A stretch of 64,000 nt of DNA from Aporrectodea caliginosa (taxonomy: Eukaryota; Annelida; Clitellata; Crassiclitellata; Lumbricidae): the NCBI GenBank assembly GCA_020284085.1, contig JACEVL010000521.1:150001-214000 (forward strand), in the 5' to 3' direction. Positions 22,697-34,018 of the stretch are shown here, piece by piece. The notes under the pieces are model-generated. The model was not told the origin of the DNA, searched no databases, and was given only the letters and a program-made list of their open reading frames with translations. The position numbers were made by a program, and so were the translations under genes. How positions within the stretch are numbered: position 1 is the first letter of the stretch; every line of letters begins with the position of its first letter.

Positions 22697-25600
22697 GTAA
22701 TAGTAATAATAATAATAATAATTATTATTATTATTAAAGAATATACTTACTTACTCACTTACTTACTTAATAATAATCATAATTATAATAATAATAAGGT
22801 GTAGGGGCCTACATTTCAGTAGACTAACATCTAGTCATACTAGAAATGCATTCCCCTTGTTTAAAATAGTTTTCTACACCCTCTGGATGTCATGCTTTGG
22901 AGGAAAATAATTAACAGCAATAAGTAATTAACTCGACGAATAATATATCGGTCCATTTGTAATTCTACTGAAATATTTAGGTCTCGGAAATCATAGTATA
23001 TGTAGGCCTACCTTGGTGAATGAAAATAAAAACGAGGACGATCACTGTGGTGATTTAAGGATCAACATGGTGAGGTCGTATCTTCGCGGTTTGATATAAA
23101 CTGGTCAGCGAGTTTTAGACATATTGAAGCAATTTATTGCCTTTAAATTAGCCTTGAAGTTGCAAGTAAGCTAGTTCTTAATAGGCGCTTGTTATAAAGT
23201 GTGGAGCGCCTCTGATTAGTAATCTGAAAGGGGCGCTATATAAATTAGGGCCTGCTTAGATAGATAGTTCGATAAATCGGTCTCTTATGTTAATTATGCA
23301 TGAATAACGTCATTATTTTTGTCTAACTCTCACTCTGTCTAACAGCTGTAACCACGGCTGTGTCTTTCTACTATTAGGCCTATAGGCTGTTCTGTTTTGT
23401 TGTAATGTAAAACAAATTTTTTTGGCGTCCATTCAAGATAACCACTCATTCATTCATTCATTCTGGAAATATATATAGCGCCCCTTCAAGAAATCTACTC
23501 AGAGGCGCTCCCAGCCCAGCCACGGCAAAAGTAAAAAGACTTGAGTGATTTATAAAACCTAGTTTGACTGATCAAAGGTAGCAAGCGCAGCTCTGATGGC
23601 AGGTTATTCCAGATGGAGGGGCCTGCAACCGAGAAAGCTCGGCGCTGCATATGTAACGTTTCCATTTACACAGGCACAAGGCCAGACAATCGCTGTAGGC
23701 TATGCCTTGCGCATCCTCGTGGCGCATGGTCTTTCAGGCCCTATGCTATACGACGTGGTTCGTGCTACAACGGTAGCCCGAATGCTCTATGCTGCTCCGG
23801 CTTGGTGGGGGTTTGCAGGGCAACAAGAAAAGAACCGCCTTCAGTCGGCGATGCGGCGTCTTATTCGTCTGCGATACCTGCCAGAGCAGTGCATCCCAAA
23901 CTTTTCAGTGTCACGGACCGGCAGAAATTTTTCAGACAGCTGAAGGACCGGTGCCCAATTTATTGCTTATATATCTTCTTCGATCACCTAAGTTCTTCAA
24001 ATATATATTAAAATTGATTTAAATGCATGTTTAGCCAAGTCTATGACTATATTGCTCTTTAAATGCGAGTCTAATAATTGTTTTTGTTATGACTTTTAAA
24101 AATATAATGGCTGTTATATTTTATATTAGAATGAGACTTAATTATCTGTATTATAACATTTAATAAGAATGCATAACAAATCTTGGAATTTGGTACCAAA
24201 TTGTTTAGTAACATTGGCAGGAGAGGATATTGTTAGGAAAACGTAACAAATTTAAGTACAGTTCTAAGTATAAAACAAGTGTTAAACAAGTTAATGCTAG
24301 CTGAACTAAAATCATAATCAGTAACAGTGACTAGCTAGTGCGAACGGTGGACCTGTTTACTGCTTGCAAGCTTATCAAGTCGTGGTTCGATTGTGGACAG
24401 TGCTACACGCAAAGGAGAACGAATATCCATACTGTTCCTATATTTTGTCTTAATGATGCTCATGGACGAAAACCCACTCTCACACAGGTAAGTGGAAGGA
24501 AATGGGAGAAGAGCTTTCAGAGCAATTTCAGCAAGTTCAGGATATTCTGCTTTGACATGAATCCAAAAAGATGCTAGTGATGGCATTGTGTTGAAAACCA
24601 TCTTCAATCCTTCGTCAGCAGCTAGATCCAACAATTTATCTTCCAAAGTGACAGTCAAACGAGCCTTCGATGCTATAAATGGATTTCGGATCCAACCAGT
24701 TCCTATCCGAGGATCGTCTTCGGTCGGAAAGTAAAACTCAAAACGGTCAATTAAATTAGTCAATTATGCTAGTGCTGTTTATTAATATATTTATTACTTT
24801 TCATTGCTATAATTTTCAAATTTATAATATATTAGAATTGCACTTACAGTTTTGAATGTGGAAGCAGACGTGTTTATTTTCTCTTCACGGATGCACTGAC
24901 CAGATTATTAAAGACGATGGACATACGTCACATCCGGTTTCTTTGCCGGTCAAAAAATCGCAAATGTTAAGAGCAAAATTTCTAGTTTTCGCTTACAATT
25001 TTGGCTGAAATACATTTACTTGTAGGACGAATCTTTTAATTTATGGAAATTTTAGGCTATATGAAAAATATGGTGGAACCATTTCTTGATTCTGAGACAT
25101 TTTGACCATTGTTTTGACTCACGTCGCGGACCGGCAGCTGAGGTCTCGCGGACCGGCACCGGTCCGCGGACCACAGTTTGGGAAGCACTGTGCCAGAGGA
25201 CAGTCCATCGGTTGAACATCTTTGCCACACTGCTGACTCACGCCTCTTCTCTGCGGTCCTAGGAAACCCGGGGCATGTACTCCATGGACTACTCCCCCCA
25301 AAAAGCCGCTCCCCTACTCCCTGCGCCCGAAATTACATGACCGTTTTATTCCACAAGCGGACAACCTCACACGCAGATCGTTTATAATAAGAATGTTATA
25401 CTCTGTATAAATATATGTACACCAAAGTGCGAATATGCAATTGGTTCAATAAAGAATATACTTACTTACTTACTTACTTAAGTCAGTAATATGTGCCGGT
25501 AAGCAGCGTTAGCAGCTTCGTAAATAATTTACTTAATGGCATATTAGTATATTAATACTATATAATAGTATATTATAACACGAGTTTTACTATTTTATGC

Positions 25601-26627
25601 AAAATTGCAGGTTGTGGAAAAAAGACAGCTTTATAAATATGATATGGGTCTGACTTTGTTCGCTGTCATTGATAACGCAAATAGGGTGAGTGTCAATTAC
25701 CCGAATATTAAAGAATATTCTAAGCCAGTTAAGTTTACTGTACTATAAATTATGGTTTTAATAGTCGCTATCACGACCATTGACCACAACTAAACAACTA
25801 CCAGGGAGTTATGAATAACGCTTACGTACTACAATTTACAATGATCTTGATCTGTCGCTCTATCTCTCTGTCTCTGTCTCTATGTCTCTCTGTCTCTTTC
25901 CTCCCTCTCTCTCTCTGTCTCTGTCTCTGTCTGTCTGTCTCTCTCTCTCACAAGCGCCATACTATTACCGGGGGGGCCGGTGGCGCGTTGGATAACAGCT
26001 GGCGTAGAGAGCGAGAGGTACCGAGTTCGAGTCCCGTAGGGCGGATATGCTTTGTAGGCTGCTATTAGCGCCGTGTATTGCAGGCTGTCTGTTCTGTTAG
26101 TAGTTAACTAGTTAAGATTGTTTCAATTGCATAACATGTAAAATGTACAGCGCAGTGCGTTTGTCAGGCGCTTAATTAAAGAAAAGATATTGTTATTATT
26201 ATAAAATTATTATTATATTATTATTATTATATATAACTGATACTGATCGTTGTAGAACATTTTCTTAGGTCGATCGAAGTTGTTCAGTCCAGTTTCGTCC
26301 CTTCGGTCCACGGACAATGAATGACGTTTACTGTGGTCCCTTTTGAGCTACATGTCAAAGAAAGATCAGTTAAAATCTCTATTTGTTGCGACATTAGTAG
26401 ACGGTATATCGGCTCTAGTCGCGTTGGGCTCAACTGTCAACAGACTGACTGACATTTCAGGCCTTGCATTCGCTGTATTTTGTTGGGTTTAGACTACAAT
26501 GTGCGAGGCATCAGTGAAGGAGAACAGAGATCCCTATCAAAGACAGACCATCGACCTTACTTACTTAAAGTGCGACGGATACGAGTTTGTGGACCTCAAA
26601 ACTAACCTGAACCTTCTCCCACTGTGA
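21592..26627 (+). CDS. Gene C: secreted cystatin-like protein (three exons)
   Basis: Exons are 21592-21798 (69 codons), 25611-25685 (25 codons) and 26493-26627 (44 codons plus TGA), all phase 0, 138 residues. Donors are AAG|gtaatc and AGG|gtgagt; acceptors are caaaattgcag and gttgggtttag. The signal peptide is MMLTYVQLVVLLFLGSVCAS; a second in-frame ATG follows directly at codon 2. The mature part has a DPEVMKVAQFATLKIQEG helix typical of the cystatin fold. Exon 2 begins VVEKRQLYKYDMGLTLF, so the junction reads KVVEK: the loop Gln and Gly are lost. Exon 3 has Cys at positions 4 and 27, matching exon 3 of genes A and B. AATAAA occurs at 26703-26708. Intron 1 (3.8 kb) holds three LINE fragments and a hAT. 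It is probably not a classical protease inhibitor. Confidence 0.88.
22130..22185. repeat. (TAA)n microsatellite
   Basis: Pure ATA/TAA triplets directly precede the LINE fragment at 22190. Confidence 0.95.
22190..22612 (+). mobile_element. LINE 3' fragment (C-terminal domain), in gene C intron 1
   Basis: The frame 22204-22600 reads RPDGVTLIPWSRGRCLAWDV, AAERAVASKRVKYST, FVAVALETGG, FVSELGRR and YLFQRISVALQRGNA. I remember this C-terminal pattern from RT proteins of the type found at 35246-36475. It ends in a (TAA)n tail. The frame is open, but only the last part of the ORF is present. Confidence 0.7.
22613..22800. repeat. (TAA)n microsatellite and (CTTA)n LINE tail remnant
   Basis: A long TAA tract (22615-22735) is followed by GAATATACTTACTTACTCAC, the 3' tail of the LINE family at 7110-8365. 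Confidence 0.85.
23455..23655 (-). mobile_element. L2/CR1-type LINE 3' end (minus)
   Basis: Read on the minus strand: a 'WNNLPSELR'-like C-terminus, then GGGAGCGCCTCTGAGTAG, GGGGCGCTATATATAT and a (GAATGAAT)n tail. It is the same family as 20330-20784, in the opposite direction. Confidence 0.7.
23887..25190 (-). mobile_element. Nonautonomous hAT element, 1304 bp
   Basis: The inverted termini are CAGTGCATCCCAAACTTTT and, on the other strand, CAGTGCTTCCCAAACTGT. A perfect 8-bp target duplication TGCCAGAG lies at 23879-23886 and 25191-25198. Internally, minus-strand frame 24763-24335 encodes the end of a hAT transposase (see separate entry). Most of the transposase is missing. GGACCGGCA motifs recur near both ends. 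Confidence 0.95.
24335..24763 (-). pseudogene. hAT transposase C-terminal fragment
   Basis: This 142-residue minus-strand frame reads FEFYFPTEDDPRIGTGWIRN, LASFWIHVKAEYPEL, ALLPFPSTYLCESGFSSM and KTKYRNSMDIRSPLRVALS. It is the hAT C-terminal (dimerisation) domain of the SCAND3/ZBED5/GTF2IRD2 type. The catalytic N-terminal and middle parts are absent, so this copy cannot move itself. It has no stop inside, which suggests a young insertion. Confidence 0.85.
25850..25955. repeat. (TCTG/TCTC)n microsatellite
   Basis: Pyrimidine-rich TCTG/TCTC repeats in intron 2 of gene C. Confidence 0.85.
25974..26215 (+). mobile_element. tRNA-derived SINE, second family
   Basis: The A-box region is TGGCGCGTTGGATAAC and there is a perfect B box (GAGTTCGAGTCCC). 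The body is GCTATTAGCGCCGTGTAT and the end is CAGGCGCTTAATTAAAGAAAAGATA plus (TTA)n. It is the same family as 52623-52900 and lies in intron 2 of gene C. Confidence 0.85.
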
Positions 26628-26702
26628 TGACGATTCAACTTAATCCAGAGCAACAATGACAACTATTTAAATTTTAAGAACGACTGAACTCTCGTAAATG
26701 AT

Positions 26703-26708
26703 AATAAA
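26703..26708 (+). terminator. Polyadenylation signal of gene C
   Basis: AATAAA lies 76 bases after the gene C stop codon, within ATGATAATAAAGTAG. Confidence 0.6.
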
Positions 26709-26709
26709 G

Positions 26710-28270
26710 TAGTTGCTAAAATGTGGCAAAACAACTGTGAATTCGATTAGTTTTCTTCACCTAACGACTTTCTCTTTGCCAGATTTATACAATGTGCAAT
26801 TCAGTGCAGCTGTAATTTGGTAATGCCTGCTTTACAAAGTTCAGAGGTGCATTCCGAAGCCGGGACACAGGAAACATTAAGCAAACCGTAAACAGAATGA
26901 AAGAAGATTATGTTCAGCTTACAGCGAGTAGTCTTGGTAGAGTACCTTTCGAATATGAGGAAGTAGAGATATCGAGATGGACGAACAGATCTAGAGGGTG
27001 TTTTATGATTTGAGTTTAGTTAAGCTTAAACTTCAGCTGAACTTTAATGCTCTTAGGCCTTTACATTGGATATACATTACCGCTCTCCTGTAATGCAATA
27101 ATAAGCGAGTTCTATTATATTTGTCAGTTCATGTAACTGGGAGGCAGACCAAGCATGTATGATGGAAGAGGCAGACAATCGGCTTCTGCAGGTGGTCATA
27201 TGGAATTCATGCCACTTACTCCGTTGTATGTTTCCAGCAACAGTACGACGGTGGAGACAGGTCCTGTGCCATCAGAGAACCCTTCGCACTGCCTGGAAAA
27301 GACGACAAAAATTTCATCTCTTACGTACTATTTGGGACTGTTACTGTAACCGAAGAGCTTGTTATGATCTGATCAATTGACGGTCTGACGGTAATAGACA
27401 GCAAAAGCCAAAATTATTATTTTTCTTCCCTCAGCGCATTAAGTTGCAATTTGCCAACTTAATATTTTTTAATAAACGAAATATTTATATAGGCCATCTG
27501 TTTGAACGAAACTGCTCAGGGCTCTCCCAATTTTGCATCCTCAAGTATCTAATAACTTTAGCATCCTCAAGGAAATTAGTACAACTTTTGGATATGAGTA
27601 AAGTTATTTGTCAGTCACATATGACGCTTATGTTTTAGCGTCGTAGATTTTAGTTGATGCAGTTTACTTTAGTTAAGGTTAATTTCCATTCCGCTAACTT
27701 TTCATTATGCAATCAGACTACTCTCTGGGTTAGGCTAAACACTAAAACTATTCTTGGCGCAAAACTTTTTCAGCTACTGGACCTATATTTAGAACTGTCT
27801 CCTTGTAGATCTATTCGTTCTGCCACTACCGAACTAATGTGTTTTAATTTAAGACTTGACTCCTTCGGTTGGCTAGTTATCCACCATGTCATATGCACTG
27901 TGGCAGGGACGTAACCAGCATTTGGCTTGGCGGCTTAAGCCCCCCTTATACGAAACTGAACCCCCCAAAATAGATGAAGCCCCGGCCCCTACAGTCGGTG
28001 CTGAATGCAGCGGCGAGGCTCGTTTGTAATCGGCGAAAATACGACCATGTGACGCCATTACTGCGTGACTGTGCTGCATTGGCTTCCCAAATTGGCTGAA
28101 GAACTTCTGCGCATTGAATTTTAGATGGCGTGTTTTCTTCTATGTTCTCGAATTTCCCAAGATGCGAATATTCTTTGATTAGATAACACTCGTTTACTAA
28201 TTTGTGGTTGATATAATCGTTGTAATATGATATCATCAGTTTAGTAGCCTGCCGTCTTCGGGGCCCTGAG
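26710..28270. other. Spacer with no recognised gene
   Basis: A single hAT-like terminus (CAGGGACGTAACCAG at about 27904) is visible, but no matching end. Short frames lack family features. Confidence 0.4.
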
Positions 28271-28272
28271 GC

Positions 28273-31200
28273 CCTGCACTCTAAAGCCGAGTGTTCACAA
28301 CTAGAACACATTTTTAAACGCCAAATTGTAACACTAATAGAACGCGTCCGGGCGTTTCTAATGTTAACGCTGGCATTAAGTTTTTGAACACTAGTGTTAT
28401 GATTATTGAACACCTATGCGCGTCACTAATAGAACGCGTCCGGCGTTTCTAATGTTAACGCTGGCATTAAGTTTTTGAACACTAGTGTTATGATTATTGA
28501 ACACCTATGCGCGTCACTAATAGAACGCGTCCGGCGTTTCTAATGTTAACGCTAGCATTAAATTTATGAACACTAGTGTTACGATTTTAAACGCTTGATG
28601 GGTGTTCTACTCGTTAACGCATGACGTGTGCAAATGCTTTAACGCGTAAATGTAACACTAATAGAACGCGTCCGGGCGTTCAAACCCTGCTCTAAACGCT
28701 AGTGCTCATGAAAGGAACACAACAATGTGCTCTTCATGAACACTAGTGTTCCCAACCTATGAACACTTGCCATAACCACACATCTTCAGAGTTGAGAGAA
28801 TACACGTATATATACATAATATACAATACAATATAACGAAAGCAATTGCATGTATAGGCCTAATATATTCAAAAATTAAGACAAAATATTAGCACAGCTA
28901 TTATATGAAAGTCAGAATTGAGATATAAAATAATCATACTTCAATGCAATTGCACAGCAAGGGTTCGTCCATAAAGGACGCCCCAAAAATACCTCCTTTG
29001 GACCCTCCATCACCCTTTGTCCGCTTTTGGCCTTACTCTCCCACTTTGCAGACGTCTGCACTCCAAAGCCAGGTAACAATTATAATGCACTAACATGCAG
29101 AAGACACCCTTACAAAACTTCTTGTTCTATATCTTAATTTATAAGCACATGCATAATTGAATTGTCTGAATATATACATGCTATTTGAAACTTGAAAGTA
29201 AAGCAAGTTTCCATACGTCAATTACAGCACTCAAAGCTGTAAAAACTGAATCAATGTCTCCCATCTTATAAATGAAGTTAGTGCTTAAAGCAGGTTGAAC
29301 TAAAAGCCTTGTACATGTACATGCAGACCCATCTTAAGCCATAAGACTTCCTCCCTTGTCCGCATTTGCATGACCCTCCCTCCCTCTGTCCGGATATAAT
29401 ATATATGTGAATGACCCACAACCAAGTCTCATGGATATTTAAATTTAAATCCAAATGCTAATCAAAAATATAAAAGCACACATGTATGCAATTCCAACAG
29501 AACATAGAACTACAAATATCCTGCAACTGAAAATCCTGCAAATAATGATTAACTTGAAATTAATTACAATGCCATTGACATTGATGATAATTGTTAACAT
29601 TCAAATTTCACATTCAACTTTAGCAACTGAAAATCCTGCAAATAATGGTTCTGTAAGATTTTGTCAGTGTCACAGGATAAGACGTAGTTAATCTCGGGTA
29701 ATGACTCCGGCAAACTTTAAATAACAGCACAGTTTTGTAATGAAAAATTTGAACTGCTTGCTGGTGTCCTTCACATAATTGTCAGAGTTTGGAGAACGCC
29801 CAAAAGATTAGCATAAAACCTAGAGTATTCTAGGTCGAAAATATAGTGTGAGACAAGCAGCAGCAGGGTGGCACTCAGAATATTGGTCTTTGGCACTTTA
29901 GTCACAGCTGTGTCACCCAGTGACACCCACAATGAAAATGCGGGTATGTCGTCGCTCACTGTCAGAGCAACGATATGCAGGGCTCACTCTCCGCTGTCTC
30001 CAAAGACTGTGCCACAGCATGCATTGTCTGCAATGATCTGAAACAAAGTGCACAACATTCAGAATGACTAGTACTACAGTATGTGTAAAAATGTAATAGA
30101 TGACGTTTGATTGAACATTATGCACATTGAAAGGCAGGCACGAAGACACAGAGAGAAGCAATTGTACGAATCATCATTGTCCTATAGCTTAGGTACACTG
30201 CATAGGTTGAAAATATCAAATATGGAAATATATTTGAGCAGCTGAAAATGTATCAGTTTTAGTTTATAAAATGGCTTGAACATTCAACTAATGAAACTGT
30301 TATAATATCCTTAAAAAGAACTTACATTCAACAGTAGGCCTAATTTGCAAACCATTATTATAAATTATTTGTTTTCACCATGGCACATTGAATTGCTCCT
30401 TGCATTTTGTGTAAATTTATAGCAATGAGAAATTGTAATAAAAATTAGACCACAGAAAACTTTCTGAATCAACGGTCACTGACCTTCAACACAACTATTA
30501 CAGAGAAAGCTGGAAAATGCTGGCCTCTTTCCTTCTCACTTCCCTGGCTGAAATGTGTCTCGTGCTCTACAAGTGAACTACTGGTACACGAGTAACATTC
30601 GGCCAGCACCCTATACAAAAAGAGACCACACAAATAATCATAATCGTAATAATCCCCAAACTTCTAATGGACCACTCGAAAGCCTGTTTTGAAATTGATG
30701 TGTTTTAAAGAGACTTTTGGGATCCAATCTATTATCTATTCTAGCAGTTAACACTGTCTACTTAATAATGAACTCTAACATCAACTTTACGTTTTTTAAT
30801 CTGTAAAGAAAAAAATCACATTTAATTATAAACTTTATAAATTCCCAAATGCTATCGGAAGCATGTTAAACAACATCAAATTCAGGCAGTGAAACACCAC
30901 TACCGACTACTTCGCCCTTGTCACTTGAAGTTATTGGATCTGACCCTTAATCAGCAAATTTGACAGCAGTATTTATGACCTGTTTGTGATGACGATGTAC
31001 ATGCACTTTTAAATTGTAATATTTCTGTGCTGCGTACCCGCATGCCACTCTGAAATTTGCTTCATGCTGAAATGATCTGGCGCAAGCCTCAAGGAGTCTT
31101 TAAATCTGAGAAAAAATTGTTCCCAAAAATACAAGAATCGCACCGAAAGCAATTATTATCCATCCATGTTAAGTGCTAAATGGGTTATTATCCATGTTAG

Positions 31201-32245
31201 GTGCTAATGGGTTAATTGCCTTCCATAATAAATTGATACCGAGGAATCAGAAGTTGCGATATTACAAGTACTATGCATAGGCTATAGCGTCTAAAGTAGC
31301 CTACTTTGCAAATTTGCTACTGAATATAATGAGGTCACGTTTGCACATTTCGTGTGGAAAAATACTCACGCTTGTGTAGTTTTACAACAATTTTAAGCAC
31401 AAAATGAACCTTTCCAACAGATTTTTTCGAAACATAACCGCCATTCCGCCAAAAACGAAAGTGGGTCGCGTACGTAGACGTAATTTTAATATTCATGAAC
31501 CATATGGTTGAGCCTCGATGGACGTATGGCTTTGCAAAATGAAAAAATATATCGTAAACAAAGCGAAACATAAGATTATTATAATATCTCGATTTCATAA
31601 AAATTTCTACTGCGATGCCCGACTGAATATTTAACACAAACTTGGTGAACTATTCGACAAGATCACGAATTCGCGGACGAAGACGAGATTAATATTCATC
31701 ATGTCGTGGTCAAAAATTGAACGCATGCGTTCAAATATAGCATACCAACGAGTCCTTAATTGAACACCGGTGTTCAAAAGTGCAGCTCCAACGTAGTCTA
31801 CACTTTTATTCAACTTACTTCATGTACAAATGCTAAACGAATTTAAAGGTTATTCATGCCATTTATAATTGTTTTTATCGTATAGGCTTCAGTGTTAGGC
31901 CTACATGTCGATTTTGATTGTTAGCATATTATATCGCGCCATTATCGTTGTTTGAAGTCTTCTGACTTGATTTCGATAATTTTTTTAATCATTTAGGCTA
32001 CATAATAAATTCTGCATTTCTAAGCAGGCTTATCATGGACAATTTTCCCCTTAGACCTATAGGCCTATACAGTTACAGCAATACAGCGTCTTTGACGTAG
32101 GCTACATGTCTGTTTTTCCGTAACATGAACGCACGACGCGTCGTATTGAACACGCGTGTTCATATTTTTAAACGCCCGTGTTCATTTATAGAACGCGTCA
32201 GATGTGCTGCCGGACGCGTCCGGCGTTCTGAGGATTTACAGTTGG
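28273..32245. mobile_element. Candidate large element bounded by GAACAC/AACGCG arrays
   Basis: The left end (28290-28770) is dense in AACGCGTCCGG, GAACACTAGTGTT and AACGC motifs, with two to three copies of a roughly 95-bp tandem unit (28390-28560). The right end (31740-32235) has the same motif set in inverted arrangement (AACACGCGTGTTC, AACGCGTC, GGACGCGTCCGG). The outermost flanks are similar (GGGGCCCTGAG and GGGGACCCTAAAG). The interior is AT-rich with no convincing ORF. The element type is unknown. Confidence 0.45.
28335..28560. repeat. Tandem repeat (about 95 bp) with GAACACTAGTGTT palindrome
   Basis: Successive units run from CACTAATAGAACGCGTCCGG through AATGTTAACGCTGGCATTAA to ATTGAACACCTATGCGCGT, then restart. 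A degenerate continuation reaches about 28770. Confidence 0.85.
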
Positions 32246-32249
32246 GGAC

Positions 32250-33180
32250 CCTAAAGCTGATACTTCAATTAGTTTAATGGTAGATCCGCCTCTGGTTTTA
32301 GTCATTTCGTTCTCAACTTAAGACTCAACTTTTCAAATTGTTTAGCCACCATAGGCTACCTCTCTGTCTTAGTCAACTGGTCTTCTAAATATTGACCTAT
32401 ACATACGGCTTGGTTTAGGTATTGTATTTGTATTGGAACCTGGATACGTGCAGTGAGAAGGAGCCAACGAATATGTTCGTACATATAGGAGAAGATGTGG
32501 GAGAAGCGGTGGAGTCGGGCTATCAGCCTGGCAGCCGCATTAAGCGCAGATTGAAGAGGGGAGAGGCGTGCTAAAGATATGCTATTGCATTAGACATCAG
32601 CGCGATATAGGCTATTAAGTATTAATAATAATAATAATAATTAAAATAATCAAACTGGTTGTCCCAAATAGGTTATTACTGGACAATAGTATACGCCCTA
32701 TTCAATATCCATACCATTCCGCTCAGTCTGCTATTCTTCTGCCCCAACGCTTTCCCGTCCTTCCATTACATCGTCACACAAATTTTGAAATCGCTCGATA
32801 ACCGTAGTTATGCAGCCCCATTAAAATAATTAATTATAGGCCTACCCTCGCCCGATGATGCCAGTTATCTGGTCCATTCCTACGAACTCACCAAACCTCA
32901 CCTCTTGCCATTTCTCCACAGGTCTTTCACTCAAGAATGAAAACATCTTTTCCAGAAATCTTATCCTGACTCTTCCTGGTCCACTTGCCTCAATTCCAAT
33001 CGCAATTCTACGTAACCGACTGAATGTCAGACCATTGGATCTTGGCCTCACCTCAACTGCCTGTCGAGCTCCTCTCACTGAGCAACTGTTTCCTCGACTC
33101 AGCTTTCTCGGGCAACTGTATAAAGCTCGAGATCATGAATACAATTACGAGTCACTCTGACGTGACGCAGTCTACTGTTA
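32250..33180. other. Spacer with no recognised gene
   Basis: Frames on both strands around 32842-33160 overlap each other and match no family I know. Confidence 0.35.
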
Positions 33181-33219
33181 TTTAGCTTCTTAAACAAATT
33201 CTTCGGAGTTTATGATTTA

Positions 33220-33430
33220 CATAGAGAGGAGAGAGACAGAGAGACAGAGATAGACAGAGATAGACAGAGACAGAGAGAAACAGACAGAGACAGACAGACA
33301 GAGGCAGACAGACAGACAGACAGACAGAGACAGAGAGAGACAGAGGAAGAGACAGAGAGATAAACAGAGAGAACCAGAGAGAGACAGAGAGCGACAGACA
33401 GAGGGACAAACAGACAGAGAGACAGAGGGT
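33220..33430. repeat. (GACA/GAGA)n microsatellite
   Basis: A long GACAGA/GAGA tract, matching in position the tract before the left copy of the segmental duplication. Confidence 0.95.
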
Positions 33431-33901
33431 AATTATTGACATTACTAAGAAATTGAGCACCGTAAGGTCATCTGATAAACTTTGAGGACGCTTGAATGAT
33501 TGCCTAAGCTTGCAGGAGTCCAGGTAATGGATCTGGCAGTAAAGAGAAAAATCAATCAGTGATGAGGATAATCAAGGCATTAGAAGCCATCGTATAGATA
33601 TTAAAATGCTTTTCCGATCATGGGTTTCCAAACAGATCGATTCTATTTCAAGACGGAAATTGAATCGACTATTATGCATAGGCTCTAATAGCCGCTACAA
33701 AGCTCAATTTTGAAAATAGATGTAAAAATTCATGCACAACAAAATAAAGACATCTAAGTGATCAAACCATGAACCACTCTTAAATTATGTTTGATTTATG
33801 TAAATTTATCAGAATTTGAAGGTTGTGGCTTGCGCTGAATTTGAAGAGAAATAATAGCATACAATTACAAGATCATTAATTTTGCAACTCACACGCCAAA
33901 A

Positions 33902-33959
33902 ACCTCAATGCAGCTGAGTTTGATTGATTGCTAAACTCGATATTTAAGATCTCGCATTC
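33902..33959 (+). promoter_or_regulatory. Conserved promoter block of gene D
   Basis: About 57 bases are identical to 21481-21538, including the TATA-like ATATTTAAG. The block sits about 60 to 115 bases before the gene D ATG. Confidence 0.5.
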
Positions 33960-34018
33960 TTTCGTTTACATCGTGTAGAAAATCATTTTGTGAAACCTTC
34001 TGAGAGACGATTGTTGTC

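Larger units (their letters stand above)
23656..25480 (+). mobile_element. LINE 3' copy interrupted by a hAT element
   Basis: The left part (23656-23886) reads AHGLSGPMLYDVVRATT, WWGFAGQ and RLIRLRYLPE. The right part (25191-25480) reads VEHLCHTADSRLF and NPGHVLHGLL, and ends CAATAAAGAATA plus (CTTA)n. Removing the hAT at 23887-25190 with one 8-bp duplication restores the order seen in the copy at 7110-8365. Confidence 0.85.

Noticed and set aside
27904..27960. Single hAT-like terminus CAGGGACGTAACCAG
   Set aside because: No matching inverted end or target duplication was found, so it is not called as an element.
29569..29691. Small frame starting MPLTLMIIVNIQIS with a basic Cys-containing tail
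   Set aside because: It overlaps a 25-bp direct repeat (29523 and 29624) in AT-rich DNA. It has no splice or promoter context.
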